Assembly (NCBI GenBank): GCA_946886065.1
Contig: CAMPHU010000101.1
Coordinates: 1 to 15,801, forward strand
Source: an uncultured Massilia sp.
GTDB taxonomy: Bacteria > Pseudomonadota > Gammaproteobacteria > Burkholderiales > Burkholderiaceae
Direction: 5' to 3'
DNA length: 15,801 nt
Shown here: one piece after another, positions 1 to 11,412 of the stretch
How positions within the stretch are numbered: position 1 is the first letter of the stretch
Layout: every line of letters begins with the position of its first letter
Notes under the pieces: model-generated
The model's input: the letters and a program-made list of their open reading frames with translations, nothing else
Told to the model about the DNA's origin: nothing
The model's database searches: none
Position numbers and translations under genes: made by a program

Positions 1-1696
1 CCAGGACGCAGCGCCTGCCCCCGCCTCTGCTGCCGTGACCGAAGTTGTTCCGACCGTTGCTCCGGCAGCCGCAGCAGCGTCGGCCGGCGAAGCGCGCAAG
101 CCGCGCGGCCCGCGCCAGATGCGTGAAAAGCGCATGGAGCGTGAAGCGCTCCAGCAGGAGCGCGCACCGGCTGCCGACGCCGCGCCGGCAGCCGGCGAGC
201 AGGCTCCCGTGGAGCAGGACGCTGCCGCGCCCCAGCCGGCTGAAGGCCGCCGCCACGAAGGACGCGCAAGGGGCCAGCAGAAGCAGGGCAAGTTCGGCCA
301 GCAGCAAAGCAACCGGCCGCAGCAGGGCAAGCCGGTCCAGGGCAAGCAGCAGGGCAAGCAGCAGCAAGGCAAGCAGCAGGGTAAGCAGCAGCAGGGCAAG
401 GCCAACGACGCCGACGCCGTGTTCTCCTTCGTCACCTCGGACGCCTTCGACGCCAACGAGGGCGGCCGCGGCAACGCGCAGCCGTCCAAGGTGCGCCGCG
501 ACCTGACCGCCGACGACGACGCGCCCAAGCTGCACAAGGTGCTGGCCGAGGCCGGCCTGGGCTCGCGCCGCGACATGGAAGAACTGATCGTCGCGGGCCG
601 CGTGTCGGTCAATGGCGAGCCGGCCCACATCGGCCAGCGCATTCTGCCGACCGATGCCGTGCGCATCAACGGCAAGCTGCTGCAGCGCCGCGTGAACAAC
701 ACCAAGCCGCCGCGCGTGCTGGTGTACCACAAGCCGGCCGGCGAAATCGTCAGCCATGACGATCCGGAAGGCCGTCCGTCGGTGTTCGACCGCCTGCCGA
801 CCATGAAGACCGGCAAGTGGCTGGCCGTGGGCCGCCTCGACTTCAACACCGAGGGCCTGCTGCTGTTCACGACCTCGGGCGACCTGGCCAACCGGCTGAT
901 GCACCCGCGCTACAACATCGACCGCGAATACGCGGTGCGCACACTGGGCGTGCTGGAAGAAGGCATGCGCCAGAAGCTGCTGTCGGGCGTCGAGCTCGAG
1001 GACGGCAAGGCCAACTTCTCCAAGATCCAGGACGGCGGCGGCGAAGGCGTCAACCACTGGTACCGCGTGGTCATCGGCGAAGGCCGCAACCGCGAGGTGC
1101 GCCGCATGTTCGAGGCGGTCGGCTTGACCGTCTCGCGCCTGATCCGTACCCGCTACGGCGCCATGACCCTGCCGACCGGCCTCAAGCGCGGCCGCTGGGA
1201 AGAGCTGGAAGACAACGACGTGCGCGCCCTGATGGCGGCCTTCGGCATCGAGAAGAAGGGTGGCGCCGGCGCCGGCGCCGGCGCCGGCGATGCCAAGGGC
1301 AAGGCGAAAAGCGGCAACCGCGACCGAGACCAGCGCGACGATGCCCGCCGTTCCGACGGCAACCGCATCGACCGCGCTGACGCCAACCGCAACGTCGACC
1401 CGTTCGGGCCGCCGGTGGTGCGCGCGGGCGCGCAGCGCGGCCAGGGCATGCTCGGCGGTCCGACCGGCGGCAAGCCGGCCGGCGGCCGTCCGGGCGGCGC
1501 AGGCGGCATGGGTGGAGGCAAGGGCGGCAAGGCCTTCGGCAAGGCGCAGGGCGAACGCGGCGCCAGCAACCGCCCGCGCCAGCCGGATCCCCTGCAGACC
1601 ACCTTCGGCTTCGCCGGTGGTGGCGGTGGCCGCCGCGGCGGCCAGGGGCCGCGCGGCTCCGAGCACGGCCTGCCGCGCCGCGGCCGTCGGGGCTGA
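1..1696 (+). CDS. rluB: RluB-type 23S rRNA pseudouridine synthase (5' end cut by window edge)
   Basis: It likely converts a uridine of 23S rRNA helix 89 (U2605 in E. coli) to pseudouridine during 50S maturation. The frame is open to the left edge, so the true start lies outside; GTG at 35 is only the first start codon in view, and 564 residues are visible. Counting from GTG 35: residues 1-160 are Ala/Gln/Lys-rich and disordered, including GKQQ/GKQQQ repeats; an S4 RNA-binding domain begins near residue 163 ([15 protein letters not shown]); the catalytic RsuA/RluB-family motif [13 protein letters not shown] has its Asp at residue 269; after about residue 410 comes a Gly/Arg/Ala-rich tail. E. 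coli RluB is about 290 residues, so the extra length is all in the tails. RluB is preferred over RluE, RluF or RsuA because of the S4 domain, the long basic tails and the place upstream of rimP. Confidence 0.88.
   Translation, partial: QDAAPAPASAAVTEVVPTVAPAAAAASAGEARKPRGPRQMREKRMEREALQQERAPAADAAPAAGEQAPVEQDAAAPQPAEGRRHEGRARGQQKQGKFGQQQSNRPQQGKPVQGKQQGKQQQGKQQGKQQQGKANDADAVFSFVTSDAFDANEGGRGNAQPSKVRRDLTADDDAPKLHKVLAEAGLGSRRDMEELIVAGRVSVNGEPAHIGQRILPTDAVRINGKLLQRRVNNTKPPRVLVYHKPAGEIVSHDDPEGRPSVFDRLPTMKTGKWLAVGRLDFNTEGLLLFTTSGDLANRLMHPRYNIDREYAVRTLGVLEEGMRQKLLSGVELEDGKANFSKIQDGGGEGVNHWYRVVIGEGRNREVRRMFEAVGLTVSRLIRTRYGAMTLPTGLKRGRWEELEDNDVRALMAAFGIEKKGGAGAGAGAGDAKGKAKSGNRDRDQRDDARRSDGNRIDRADANRNVDPFGPPVVRAGAQRGQGMLGGPTGGKPAGGRPGGAGGMGGGKGGKAFGKAQGERGASNRPRQPDPLQTTFGFAGGGGGRRGGQGPRGSEHGLPRRGRRG
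326..400 (+). repeat. GKQQ-encoding short tandem repeat inside rluB
   Basis: Six GGYAAG (Gly-Lys) units are separated by CAGCAG or CAGCAGCAR (one spacer reads Pro-Val-Gln), giving [25 protein letters not shown]. Spacers alternate between two and three Gln codons, as expected from slippage or unequal crossover. The reading frame is kept. Confidence 0.85.
1262..1289 (+). repeat. GGCGCC hexamer tandem repeat in the rluB tail
   Basis: There are four full copies of GGCGCC and a partial fifth, encoding a (Gly-Ala)n run directly after the catalytic domain of RluB. The unit is its own reverse complement. It is likely a flexible linker and a slippage-prone site. Confidence 0.8.
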
Positions 1697-1710
1697 CGCT
1701 TTGCTATCTT

Positions 1711-1752
1711 GGCGCGCGCAAATAAAATGCGCGCGCCGAGCATTCGGCGCGC
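1711..1752 (+). terminator. Two overlapping GC-rich hairpins behind rluB
   Basis: GGCGCGCGCA (1711-1720) pairs perfectly with TGCGCGCGCC (1728-1737) around the loop AATAAAA. GCGCGCCGA (1731-1739) pairs perfectly with TCGGCGCGC (1744-1752) around the loop GCAT. The two stems share 1731-1737, so only one can form at a time. No T-run follows, so this is not a classic intrinsic terminator. It may stall polymerase or protect the rluB mRNA 3' end. Confidence 0.45.
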
Positions 1753-1788
1753 AAACGCCGTAGAATGCGATCTGCCCACTGTGGTCAC

Positions 1789-1825
1789 CCTGCCAACTGT
1801 TGTATAGCTGATCATTTTGGCAGGG
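1789..1825. promoter_or_regulatory. Inverted repeat just upstream of the rimP promoter
   Basis: CCTGCCAA (1789-1796) and TTGGCAGG (1818-1825) are exact reverse complements, with a 21-base spacer. The right arm ends five bases before the -35 box at 1831. It could be an operator or part of the rluB mRNA 3' end; nothing in the sequence decides between these. Confidence 0.4.
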
Positions 1826-1830
1826 GCGAT

Positions 1831-1859
1831 TGCGAGAGAAGCTGGAAAGCGTTATAATT
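1831..1859 (+). promoter_or_regulatory. Sigma70 promoter of the rimP-nusA-infB operon
   Basis: TTGCGA (1831-1836), a 17-base spacer and a perfect TATAAT (1854-1859). Transcription should start near 1866, giving a leader of about 130 bases before rimP. It is the best promoter match in the window and stands in front of a housekeeping operon. Confidence 0.75.
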
Positions 1860-1865
1860 TGCTCC

Positions 1866-1994
1866 CTAATCAAAGTTCTTCCCATTTATGTTCTTGGTGC
1901 AAGTGCTTTCATCTGGTTGGGTTGTGAATACAAAAAGATGGGCAGATGCCCATTTTTTTTTTGGTAAATCGTTTTAAAGCCCTGGAGAAGTGCC
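1866..1994 (+). ncRNA. rimP operon leader, putative attenuator
   Basis: This is the untranslated leader between the promoter and rimP. It ends in an intrinsic terminator (1932-1962) about 30 bases before the rimP start. An upstream segment, TCTTCCCATTT (1877-1887), can pair with AGATGGGCAGA (1936-1946) with one mismatch and one G-U pair, which would break up the terminator stem. Premature termination would yield an RNA of roughly 97 bases. From memory, a rimP leader with a 3' terminator has been proposed as an attenuator family in Proteobacteria, and the E. coli nusA operon is autoregulated by NusA; membership of this leader in that family is not tested. A 29-codon open frame (1888-1977) also runs through it. 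Confidence 0.6.
1932..1962 (+). terminator. Intrinsic terminator in the rimP leader
   Basis: The stem ATGGGC (1938-1943) / GCCCAT (1948-1953) has loop AGAT and is followed by an unbroken run of ten T (1953-1962). The A-run at 1932-1936 can extend the stem into the T-run. It lies inside the rimP transcript, downstream of the promoter, so it must be read through for the operon to be expressed. Confidence 0.8.
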
Positions 1995-4045
<2,051 letters not shown>

Positions 4046-4091
4046 TTTGCAAATCTTTATCATCTCAGCGACACAAAGAAAAGAGGACTGA

Positions 4092-6947
4092 ATGGCGAGT
4101 AACAACGTAGCCCAATTTGCCACCGAACTGAAGATGCCTGCAGACCTGCTGCTGACGCAGCTGCGCTCGGCCGGCGTCGAGAAAAGTTCGACGTCAGATC
4201 CATTGTCGAAAGATGATAAGGACAAGCTGCTGAACCACCTGCGCCGCACCCACGGCGCGGGCGAAACCGGTGAAAAGAAGAAGATCACGGTCACCCGCAA
4301 GGAAACCACCGAGATCAAGCAGGCTGACTCTTCAGGCAAATCGCGCACCATCCAGGTCGAAGTTCGCAAGAAGCGTACCTTCGTGCAGCGTGACGACCTG
4401 GTCACCACCAAGCCGGCGGCGCCAGCCGCACCGGTGATCGACGCCGCCGAGCAGGCGCGCCGCGAGGAAGAGGCGCGCCGCCAGCAGGAGCTGATCGCGC
4501 GCCAGGAAGCCGACCTGCGCGAAAAGCAGGATCGCCTCGCCAAGCTGGAAGCCGAAGAGGCCGCCCAGGCCAAGGCCGCCGAAGAGCAGGCCAAGCGCGA
4601 AGCGGCCGAGCAGGCCAAGCGCGAAGCCGCCGCCCAGGCCGCCGCAGCCGCGGCCCAGGCCAGCGCCGGCGCCGCCAAGGCGGATTCGGGCGCGGCCGAG
4701 GAAAAAGCCAAGCGCGACGCCGAGGAAGCCAAGAAGCGTTCCGACGAAGCCGTCAAGGAAGCCGCCGAGCGCGCTGCCGCCACCGAGCGCGCACGCAAGG
4801 CCGTGGCCGACGAAGTGGCCCAGATCAAGCTCATGATGAGCCAGCCGCGCCGCGTGATCAAGGCGCCGGAGCCTGTCGCCAAGCCGGCCGCTCCTGCGGC
4901 AGGTACGCCCGCGGCAGCGACCGGCACCCTGCACAAGCCGGCGGACAAGAAGCCGGCCGACGCCAAGCCGGGCGACAAGAAGCCGGGCGACAAGAAATCG
5001 ATCAAGTCGGCCAATGTGTCGTCGACCTGGTCGGACGACGCCAAGAAGCGCGGCGGCCCGAGCGTGAAGACGCGCGGCGGCGCCGGCGCGGGCGCCGGTG
5101 GACGCGACGGCTGGCGCAGCGGCGGCCGCGGCGGCCGCCGTGGCCATGGCGACGAGCGCGAATCGAACTTCCAGGCGCCGACCGAGGCGATCGTGAAGGA
5201 CGTGCACGTGCCTGAAACCATCACCGTGGCCGAACTGGCGCACAAGATGTCGGTGAAGGCGTCGGAAGTCATCAAGCAGCTGATGAAGCTGGGCCAGATG
5301 TGCACCATCAACCAGGTGCTGGACCAGGAAACCGCGATGATCGTGGTCGAGGAAATGGGCCACAAGGCCTTCGCCGCGGCCGAGGACGATCCGGAAGCGA
5401 TCCTGGCCGACCAGGGCGAGCACACCGAGTTCGAGGCCAAGCCGCGTGCGCCGGTCGTGACCGTCATGGGCCACGTCGACCACGGCAAGACCTCGCTGCT
5501 GGACTATATCCGCCGCGCCAAAGTGGCGGCGGGCGAAGCCGGCGGCATTACCCAGCACATCGGCGCCTACCACGTGGACACCCCGCGCGGCATGGTCACC
5601 TTCCTGGATACCCCGGGTCACGAGGCGTTCACCGCCATGCGTGCCCGTGGCGCGAAAGCGACCGACATCGTCATCCTGGTGGTGGCGGCGGACGACGGCG
5701 TGATGCCGCAGACCAAGGAAGCGATCGCCCACGCGAAGGCCGCCGGCGTGCCGCTGGTCGTCGCGATCAACAAGATCGACAAACAGGGCGCCAACACCGA
5801 CCGCGTCACCCAGGAACTGGTGGCCGAGGGCGTGGTGCCGGAAGAATACGGCGGCGATTCGCCCTTCGTCCCGGTGTCGGCGAAGATCGGTACGGGTATC
5901 GACGACCTGCTGGAGCAAGTGCTGCTGCAGGCCGAGGTGCTGGAACTGAAGGCGCCGAGCGAAGCGCCGGCACGCGGCCTGGTGGTCGAGGCGCGCCTCG
6001 ACAAGGGCCGCGGTCCTGTGGCAACGATCCTGGTGCAGTCGGGCACCCTGAAGCGCGGCGACGTCGTGCTGGCGGGTTCGTCCTTCGGCCGCGTCCGTGC
6101 GATGCTGGACGAAAACGGCAAGGCGATCACCGAAGCCGGTCCGTCCATCCCGGTCGAGATCCAGGGCCTGACCGAAGTGCCGAGCGCCGGCGAGGAAGTC
6201 ATGGTCATGGCCGACGAGCGCAAGGCGCGCGAGATCGCCCTGTTCCGTCAAGGTAAGTTCCGCGACGTGAAACTGGCGAAGCAGCAGGCCGCCAAGCTGG
6301 AGAACATGTTCGACCAGATGGCCGAAGGCGAAGTCAAGAACCTGCCGCTGATCGTCAAGACCGACGTGCAGGGTTCGCAGGAAGCGCTGGTCGGTTCGCT
6401 GCAGAAGCTGTCGACCTCGGAAGTGCGGGTCCAGATCGTCCACGCGGCGGTCGGCGGCATCAGCGAGTCGGACGTCAACCTGGCGGTGGCCTCGAAGGCG
6501 GTCATCATCGGCTTCAACGCCCGTGCCGATGCACAGGCGCGCAAGCTGGCCGAAGCCAACGGCGTCGACATCCGTTACTACAGCATCATTTACGATGCGA
6601 TCGACGAGATCAAGACGGCACTGTCGGGCATGCTGGCGCCGGAGAAGCGCGAGACCATCACCGGCCAGGTCGAGATCCGCCAGGTCATCCTGGTGTCGAA
6701 GGTCGGCGCGATCGCGGGCTGCCTGGTCACCGATGGCGTGGTCAAGCGTACCTCCTCGGTCCGCCTGCTGCGCAACAACATCGTCGTGTGGACCGGCGAG
6801 ATCGACTCGCTCAAGCGCTTCAAGGACGACGCGAAGGAAGTCCGCGCCGGTCTCGAGTGCGGCCTGTCGCTGAAGAACTACAACGACATCCAGGTCGGCG
6901 ACGTCCTGGAAGTGTTCGAAGTCCAGGAAGTGGCGCGTACGCTGTAA
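4092..6947 (+). CDS. infB: Translation initiation factor IF-2
   Basis: IF-2 is the GTPase that brings fMet-tRNA to the 30S subunit and promotes 50S joining. The 951-residue protein compares with 890 in E. coli. Order: IF2_N domain (about 1-55), a long Ala/Lys/Glu-rich, probably coiled-coil and disordered linker (about 115-355), a second IF2_N domain (about 372-425), the G domain from about 452 with GHVDHGKT (460-467), DTPGHEAF (506-513) and NKID (560-563), then the C-terminal beta-barrel and tRNA-binding domains to 951. All GTPase motifs are intact. AGAGGA (4082-4087) stands four bases before the ATG. It follows nusA by 46 bases without a visible terminator, so it is in the same operon. Linker oddities are the tandem EQAKREAA pair and a Gly/Ala/Arg-rich stretch near residues 325-350. 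Confidence 0.98.
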   Translation: MASNNVAQFATELKMPADLLLTQLRSAGVEKSSTSDPLSKDDKDKLLNHLRRTHGAGETGEKKKITVTRKETTEIKQADSSGKSRTIQVEVRKKRTFVQRDDLVTTKPAAPAAPVIDAAEQARREEEARRQQELIARQEADLREKQDRLAKLEAEEAAQAKAAEEQAKREAAEQAKREAAAQAAAAAAQASAGAAKADSGAAEEKAKRDAEEAKKRSDEAVKEAAERAAATERARKAVADEVAQIKLMMSQPRRVIKAPEPVAKPAAPAAGTPAAATGTLHKPADKKPADAKPGDKKPGDKKSIKSANVSSTWSDDAKKRGGPSVKTRGGAGAGAGGRDGWRSGGRGGRRGHGDERESNFQAPTEAIVKDVHVPETITVAELAHKMSVKASEVIKQLMKLGQMCTINQVLDQETAMIVVEEMGHKAFAAAEDDPEAILADQGEHTEFEAKPRAPVVTVMGHVDHGKTSLLDYIRRAKVAAGEAGGITQHIGAYHVDTPRGMVTFLDTPGHEAFTAMRARGAKATDIVILVVAADDGVMPQTKEAIAHAKAAGVPLVVAINKIDKQGANTDRVTQELVAEGVVPEEYGGDSPFVPVSAKIGTGIDDLLEQVLLQAEVLELKAPSEAPARGLVVEARLDKGRGPVATILVQSGTLKRGDVVLAGSSFGRVRAMLDENGKAITEAGPSIPVEIQGLTEVPSAGEEVMVMADERKAREIALFRQGKFRDVKLAKQQAAKLENMFDQMAEGEVKNLPLIVKTDVQGSQEALVGSLQKLSTSEVRVQIVHAAVGGISESDVNLAVASKAVIIGFNARADAQARKLAEANGVDIRYYSIIYDAIDEIKTALSGMLAPEKRETITGQVEIRQVILVSKVGAIAGCLVTDGVVKRTSSVRLLRNNIVVWTGEIDSLKRFKDDAKEVRAGLECGLSLKNYNDIQVGDVLEVFEVQEVARTL
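4584..4631 (+). repeat. 24-base tandem duplication in the infB linker
   Basis: Two adjacent 24-base units (4584-4607 and 4608-4631) differ at one base and encode EQAKREAA twice (IF-2 residues 165-180). The duplication keeps heptad-like charged helix character and sits in the length-variable linker of IF-2. Confidence 0.85.
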
Positions 6948-6970
6948 TTCACGCACTTGGCGTACCATGG

Positions 6971-7020
6971 GGGCCAGGACGCTTCGCGGCGAATGCCGCG
7001 GGGGCCTGGCCCTTGTTTTT
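6971..7020 (+). terminator. Intrinsic terminator after infB
   Basis: GGGCCAGG (6971-6978) pairs perfectly with CCTGGCCC (7005-7012), enclosing an inner hairpin GCGGC-GAAT-GCCGC (6986-6999), and is followed by TTGTTTTT (7013-7020). It begins 23 bases after the infB stop. If efficient it separates rbfA-truB from the nusA operon; partial readthrough is possible because the T-run is interrupted by a G and the hairpin is large. Confidence 0.65.
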
Positions 7021-7077
7021 AGGTGGCCCGCGGAGCAATCGGAGTCGCACCGCACGGATACCGCCGATATTTCTCAA

Positions 7078-7105
7078 CGTCATTCCCGCCTTCGCGGGGA
7101 TGACG
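7078..7105. repeat. Short palindromic intergenic repeat (REP-like)
   Basis: CGTCATTCCCGC (7078-7089) and GCGGGGATGACG (7094-7105) form a 12-base-pair stem with one G-U pair around the loop CTTC. The core GTCATTCCCGC...GCGGG(A)ATGAC matches a palindromic repeat I know as common between genes in many beta- and gammaproteobacterial genomes. Copy number in this genome cannot be judged from the window. No T-run follows. Confidence 0.6.
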
Positions 7106-7166
7106 GGTGAGAACTCGCGTCCCAGCATAACTTGCAAGACCACAAGAACAAACACACAGCAACATC

Positions 7167-7568
7167 ATGGCAAAACACAGCAAAAGCATCCCCTCGCGCG
7201 GCCTGCGCGTCGCCGACCAGATCCAGAAGGACCTGTCGGAACTGATCGCCTTCGAACTGAAGGACCCGCGCGTCGGCATGGTCACCCTGAGCGAAGTCCA
7301 GCTCACCCCCGACTACGCCCACGCGAAGGTCTACTTCACCCTGCTCAAGGACAGCCCGGAAGAGGTCAAGCAGACCCTGGAAGGCCTGAGCAAGGCCGCC
7401 GGCTACCTGCGCAACCAGCTCGGCAAGCGCCTGCACATCCACACCCTGCCGCAGCTGCACTTCGTGCACGATACCTCGACCTCGCGCGGCCTGGCCATGT
7501 CGGCGCTGATCGAGAAAGCCAACGCCACCCGCGCGGCGGACTACGACGAAGACGCGGACGCAGAGTGA
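7167..7568 (+). CDS. rbfA: 30S ribosome-binding factor RbfA
   Basis: RbfA binds the 30S subunit near helix 1 of 16S rRNA and supports late maturation, notably in the cold. It has 133 residues, the same as in E. coli. It is a single type II KH-like domain with the Ala-x-Gly kink at AAG (77-79) and typical segments [18 protein letters not shown] (10-27) and [18 protein letters not shown] (39-56); the last ~15 residues are acidic. The ATG at 7167 matches the family N-terminus, although no good Shine-Dalgarno sequence precedes it (the upstream bases are A/C-rich). It is 219 bases after infB, behind a terminator, and overlaps truB by GTGA. I see no convincing promoter of its own. Confidence 0.95.
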   Translation: MAKHSKSIPSRGLRVADQIQKDLSELIAFELKDPRVGMVTLSEVQLTPDYAHAKVYFTLLKDSPEEVKQTLEGLSKAAGYLRNQLGKRLHIHTLPQLHFVHDTSTSRGLAMSALIEKANATRAADYDEDADAE

Positions 7569-8491
7569 CAGCCCGCCCCGTCAAGAAGCCGCGCGACCTG
7601 GTCGACGGCGTCCTCCTGCTCGACAAGCCGGTCGGCCTGTCGTCCAACGACGCCCTGATCAAGGCCAAGCGCGTCCTCAACGCCAAGAAGGCCGGCCACA
7701 CCGGCACGCTCGACCCCTTCGCCACCGGCCTGCTGCCGCTGTGCTTCGGCGAAGCCACCAAGTTCTCGCAAGACTTGCTGGAAGCGGACAAGACCTATGA
7801 AGCGACGGTGCATCTGGGCATCATGACCACGACCGGCGACACCGAAGGCGAGGTCGTCGAGCAGCTGCCGGTCGACGCCACGGTCGAGCAGATCGAGACC
7901 GTGCTGGCGCGCTTCCGCGGTCCCATCCTGCAAGTGCCGCCCATGTATTCCGCGCTCAAGCGCGACGGCAAGGCCTTGTACGAATATGCGCGCGAAGGCA
8001 TCACTCTGGAGCGCGAAGCGCGCCCGGTGACCATCCATGGCCTGGCCCTGGTCGAGTACACCGCGCCTTTCCTCAAGATCCTGGTGACCTGCAGCAAGGG
8101 CACCTATGTGCGCGTGCTGGGCGAGGACATCGGCGCCGCGCTCGGCTGCGGCGCCCACCTGAACGCGCTGCGCCGCGTGGAAGTCGGCAACCTGGCCGGC
8201 CAGGACATGATCACGCTCGAGGACCTGCTGGCCCATCCGGACCCGCTCTCGCTCCTGAAGCCGGTCGACGCGCTGCTGTCGACCTTCCCGGCGCTCGAGC
8301 TCACGCCCGAGCTGGCCAAGCGTTTCCTGCAAGGCCAGCGTTTGGCGCTGGGCAAGGAAGCGGTGACGGTGCCGCCCGAGGAGGGCAGGGTGCGGGTCTA
8401 CCACGACGGCCGCCTGCTGGGCACCGGCCAGCTGGGCGAATACGCCATCCTGGCCCCGGAACGCTTGATTTCCACTGCCCAGGCCGCATAA
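7565..8491 (+). CDS. truB: tRNA pseudouridine(55) synthase TruB
   Basis: TruB makes pseudouridine 55 in the T-loop of nearly all tRNAs and also acts as a tRNA chaperone. It has 308 residues (E. coli 314). The catalytic motif [12 protein letters not shown] spans residues 44-55 with nucleophile Asp50; the N-terminal [15 protein letters not shown] (14-28) and the [20 protein letters not shown] segment are also typical. The C-terminal part carries a PUA-like domain. The start is GTG at 7565, overlapping the rbfA stop (GTGA); this gives the family-length N-terminus ([15 protein letters not shown]). The frame stays open further upstream through rbfA, but that extension resembles no TruB. It is translationally coupled to rbfA; no T-rich terminator follows. 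Confidence 0.96.
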   Translation: MTARPVKKPRDLVDGVLLLDKPVGLSSNDALIKAKRVLNAKKAGHTGTLDPFATGLLPLCFGEATKFSQDLLEADKTYEATVHLGIMTTTGDTEGEVVEQLPVDATVEQIETVLARFRGPILQVPPMYSALKRDGKALYEYAREGITLEREARPVTIHGLALVEYTAPFLKILVTCSKGTYVRVLGEDIGAALGCGAHLNALRRVEVGNLAGQDMITLEDLLAHPDPLSLLKPVDALLSTFPALELTPELAKRFLQGQRLALGKEAVTVPPEEGRVRVYHDGRLLGTGQLGEYAILAPERLISTAQAA

Positions 8492-8711
8492 GGCAGAGGT
8501 CATCAGGCCGTCACACATGGCGGCCATGCTGGCCGGGCGCAGTCTGCGAACTTGAACGAAACGCGCGGATAGACAGCCCGGCAAGCTCTTGAAATTCCAC
8601 GGTTTTTCCGGCGCTCCATTTAGAAGAGGCTGGATCCGTGCTATACTAGTCGGTTTCAGTAATCGGCAGCACTCGTACACTTCCGTACAACACGCAACTT
8701 CTCGAGAACAC
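8492..8711 (+). promoter_or_regulatory. truB-typA intergenic region with typA promoter (8619-8647)
   Basis: TTTAGA (8619-8624), a 17-base spacer and TATACT (8642-8647) make a good sigma70 promoter; transcription would start near 8654, leaving a leader of about 58 bases. Upstream of it, GGCCG (8506-8510), CGGCC (8521-8525) and GGCCG (8531-8535) can form two alternative 5-base-pair hairpins without a T-run. No gene is visible in this stretch. Confidence 0.6.
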
Positions 8712-10550
<1,839 letters not shown>

Positions 10551-10570
10551 GCCTCCCCGGCTCGCGAAGC

Positions 10571-10600
10571 AAAAGGCCCGCTGCATGCAGCGGGCTTTTT
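10571..10600. terminator. Intrinsic terminator of typA
   Basis: The 20-base perfect palindrome GCCCGCTGCATGCAGCGGGC (10576-10595) forms an 8-base-pair GC-rich stem with loop CATG, followed by TTTTT (10596-10600) and preceded by AAAAG. It begins 25 bases after the typA stop. Confidence 0.9.
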
Positions 10601-10803
10601 CATTTTCAGCCTCTACTTCTCACATCTGTATGCGAACGGTCTGTAAGTTCACGTACATATCTGACTAAATAGTCACTTACTTTCATTTTGTTACAGTTCT
10701 TACCAGTTTGCGACTGTTCCAAAAGCAACTAGCTGATATCTTGACCATAACGCGATTTACTGTGAATTGCGCAACAGTTGCAATACTTTTGGAAGGAAAT
10801 ACC
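10601..10803 (+). promoter_or_regulatory. AT-rich upstream region of the outer-membrane protein gene
   Basis: About 200 bases, clearly more AT-rich than their surroundings. Dyads seen: TGACT-AAAT-AGTCA (10662-10675) and GCAAC-A-GTTGC (10771-10781). ACAGT/ACTGT occurs four times in alternating orientation (10693, 10713, 10759, 10774). The best promoter candidate is TTGACC (10741-10746) with a poor -10 TGAATT (10763-10768, 16-base spacer), so the promoter is not settled; a regulator-dependent promoter is possible. GGAAGGAA (10791-10798) is the ribosome-binding site. Confidence 0.4.
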
Positions 10804-11331
10804 ATGAACAAGCTGATTATCGCCCTGATCGCCGGTGCCACCGCCATGAGCGCCGCCCAAGCCCAGAACACCCCGGGCAGCGCCTACGTCGGCGCCTCGG
10901 CCGTGACCGCCAAGAACCAGACCGTCGATGCGCACAAGGCCGACGCCAAGCTGTTCGCCGGCTATAACTTCGACGAGAAACTGGGCGTGGAAGCCGGCGT
11001 GACCAACTTCCACAAGACCGACTTCCAGCGCGCCGGCGTCAACGGCAGCACCGAAGGCTACGGCACCTACGTCGCCGCCAAGTACACCATGCCGGTGAAC
11101 GAGCAGCTGTCGGCCTACGGCAAGCTGGGCGTCCAGCACAGCGAGCGCAAGCTGAACACCACCGTGGGCAACTTCAAGGACAAGGACAGCGGCGCCTACG
11201 CCGGCCTGGGCCTGCAGTACAAGCTGAACCAGAGCACCGCCCTGGTCGCCGAGTACGAGCGCTACGGCAAGGACAAGGATGTGGGCGCCAAGGCCGACGT
11301 CTGGTCCGTGGGCGTGAACTACGGCTTCTAA
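10804..11331 (+). CDS. Small outer-membrane beta-barrel protein
   Basis: The 175-residue protein has a signal peptide (residues 1-20, cleavage expected after AQA before QNTPG) and a mature part of about 155 residues. This part is rich in alternating hydrophobic/polar strands with Gly and Tyr (AYVGASAV, AKLFAGYNF, GTYVAAKYTM, SAYGKLGVQ, GAYAGLGLQYKL, TALVAEYERY) and ends in SVGVNYGF, a C-terminal Phe typical of BAM-inserted proteins. Size and strand count suggest an 8-stranded barrel of the general OmpA/OmpX-like outer-membrane beta-barrel class. There is no peptidoglycan-binding OmpA domain. Function is unknown. ATG 10804 is chosen because it gives the signal peptide and has AAGGAA five bases upstream; the open frame back to 10708 has no such support. 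It stands alone between terminators. Confidence 0.85.
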   Translation: MNKLIIALIAGATAMSAAQAQNTPGSAYVGASAVTAKNQTVDAHKADAKLFAGYNFDEKLGVEAGVTNFHKTDFQRAGVNGSTEGYGTYVAAKYTMPVNEQLSAYGKLGVQHSERKLNTTVGNFKDKDSGAYAGLGLQYKLNQSTALVAEYERYGKDKDVGAKADVWSVGVNYGF

Positions 11332-11358
11332 GCGCCGCGCTTCAGCACAGCAGCAATG

Positions 11359-11398
11359 AAAAAGCTCCCGCCGCTCGTCAGAGCGGGGGAGCTTTTTT
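11359..11398. terminator. Bidirectional terminator between convergent genes
   Basis: AAAAAGCTCCC-G-CCGCTC pairs with GAGCGG-GGGAGCTTTTTT around the loop GTCA: 6 base pairs, one bulged G, 6 base pairs, then A-T pairs. The A-run on the left and the T-run on the right let it end transcription both from the plus-strand outer-membrane gene and from the minus-strand flagellar operon. Confidence 0.88.
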
Positions 11399-11412
11399 GT
11401 CGGGGATGCGGA

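Noticed and set aside
326..400. Repeat cluster as a possible CRISPR-like array
   Set aside because: Units are 12-15 bases, in frame within a coding sequence and encode GKQQ; there are no unique spacers.
1761..1766. TAGAAT as a -10 box downstream of rluB
   Set aside because: No acceptable -35 element at 16-18 bases upstream; the promoter at 1831-1859 is far better.
4332..7055. Long minus-strand open frame opposite infB (907 codons)
   Set aside because: It lies opposite intact infB, is His/Arg/Asp/Gly-rich without domain motifs, and is a shadow of infB codon use.
6788..7564. Upstream extension of the truB frame
   Set aside because: The frame is open through rbfA and the intergenic gap, but the translated extension does not resemble TruB; GTG 7565 gives the normal length.
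8506..8535. Hairpins behind truB as a terminator
   Set aside because: Stems are only 5 base pairs and no T-run follows, so I do not call a terminator.
8589..8711. Alternative upstream start of typA at ATG 8589
   Set aside because: The extra 41 residues do not look like TypA and the promoter candidate lies downstream of that ATG.
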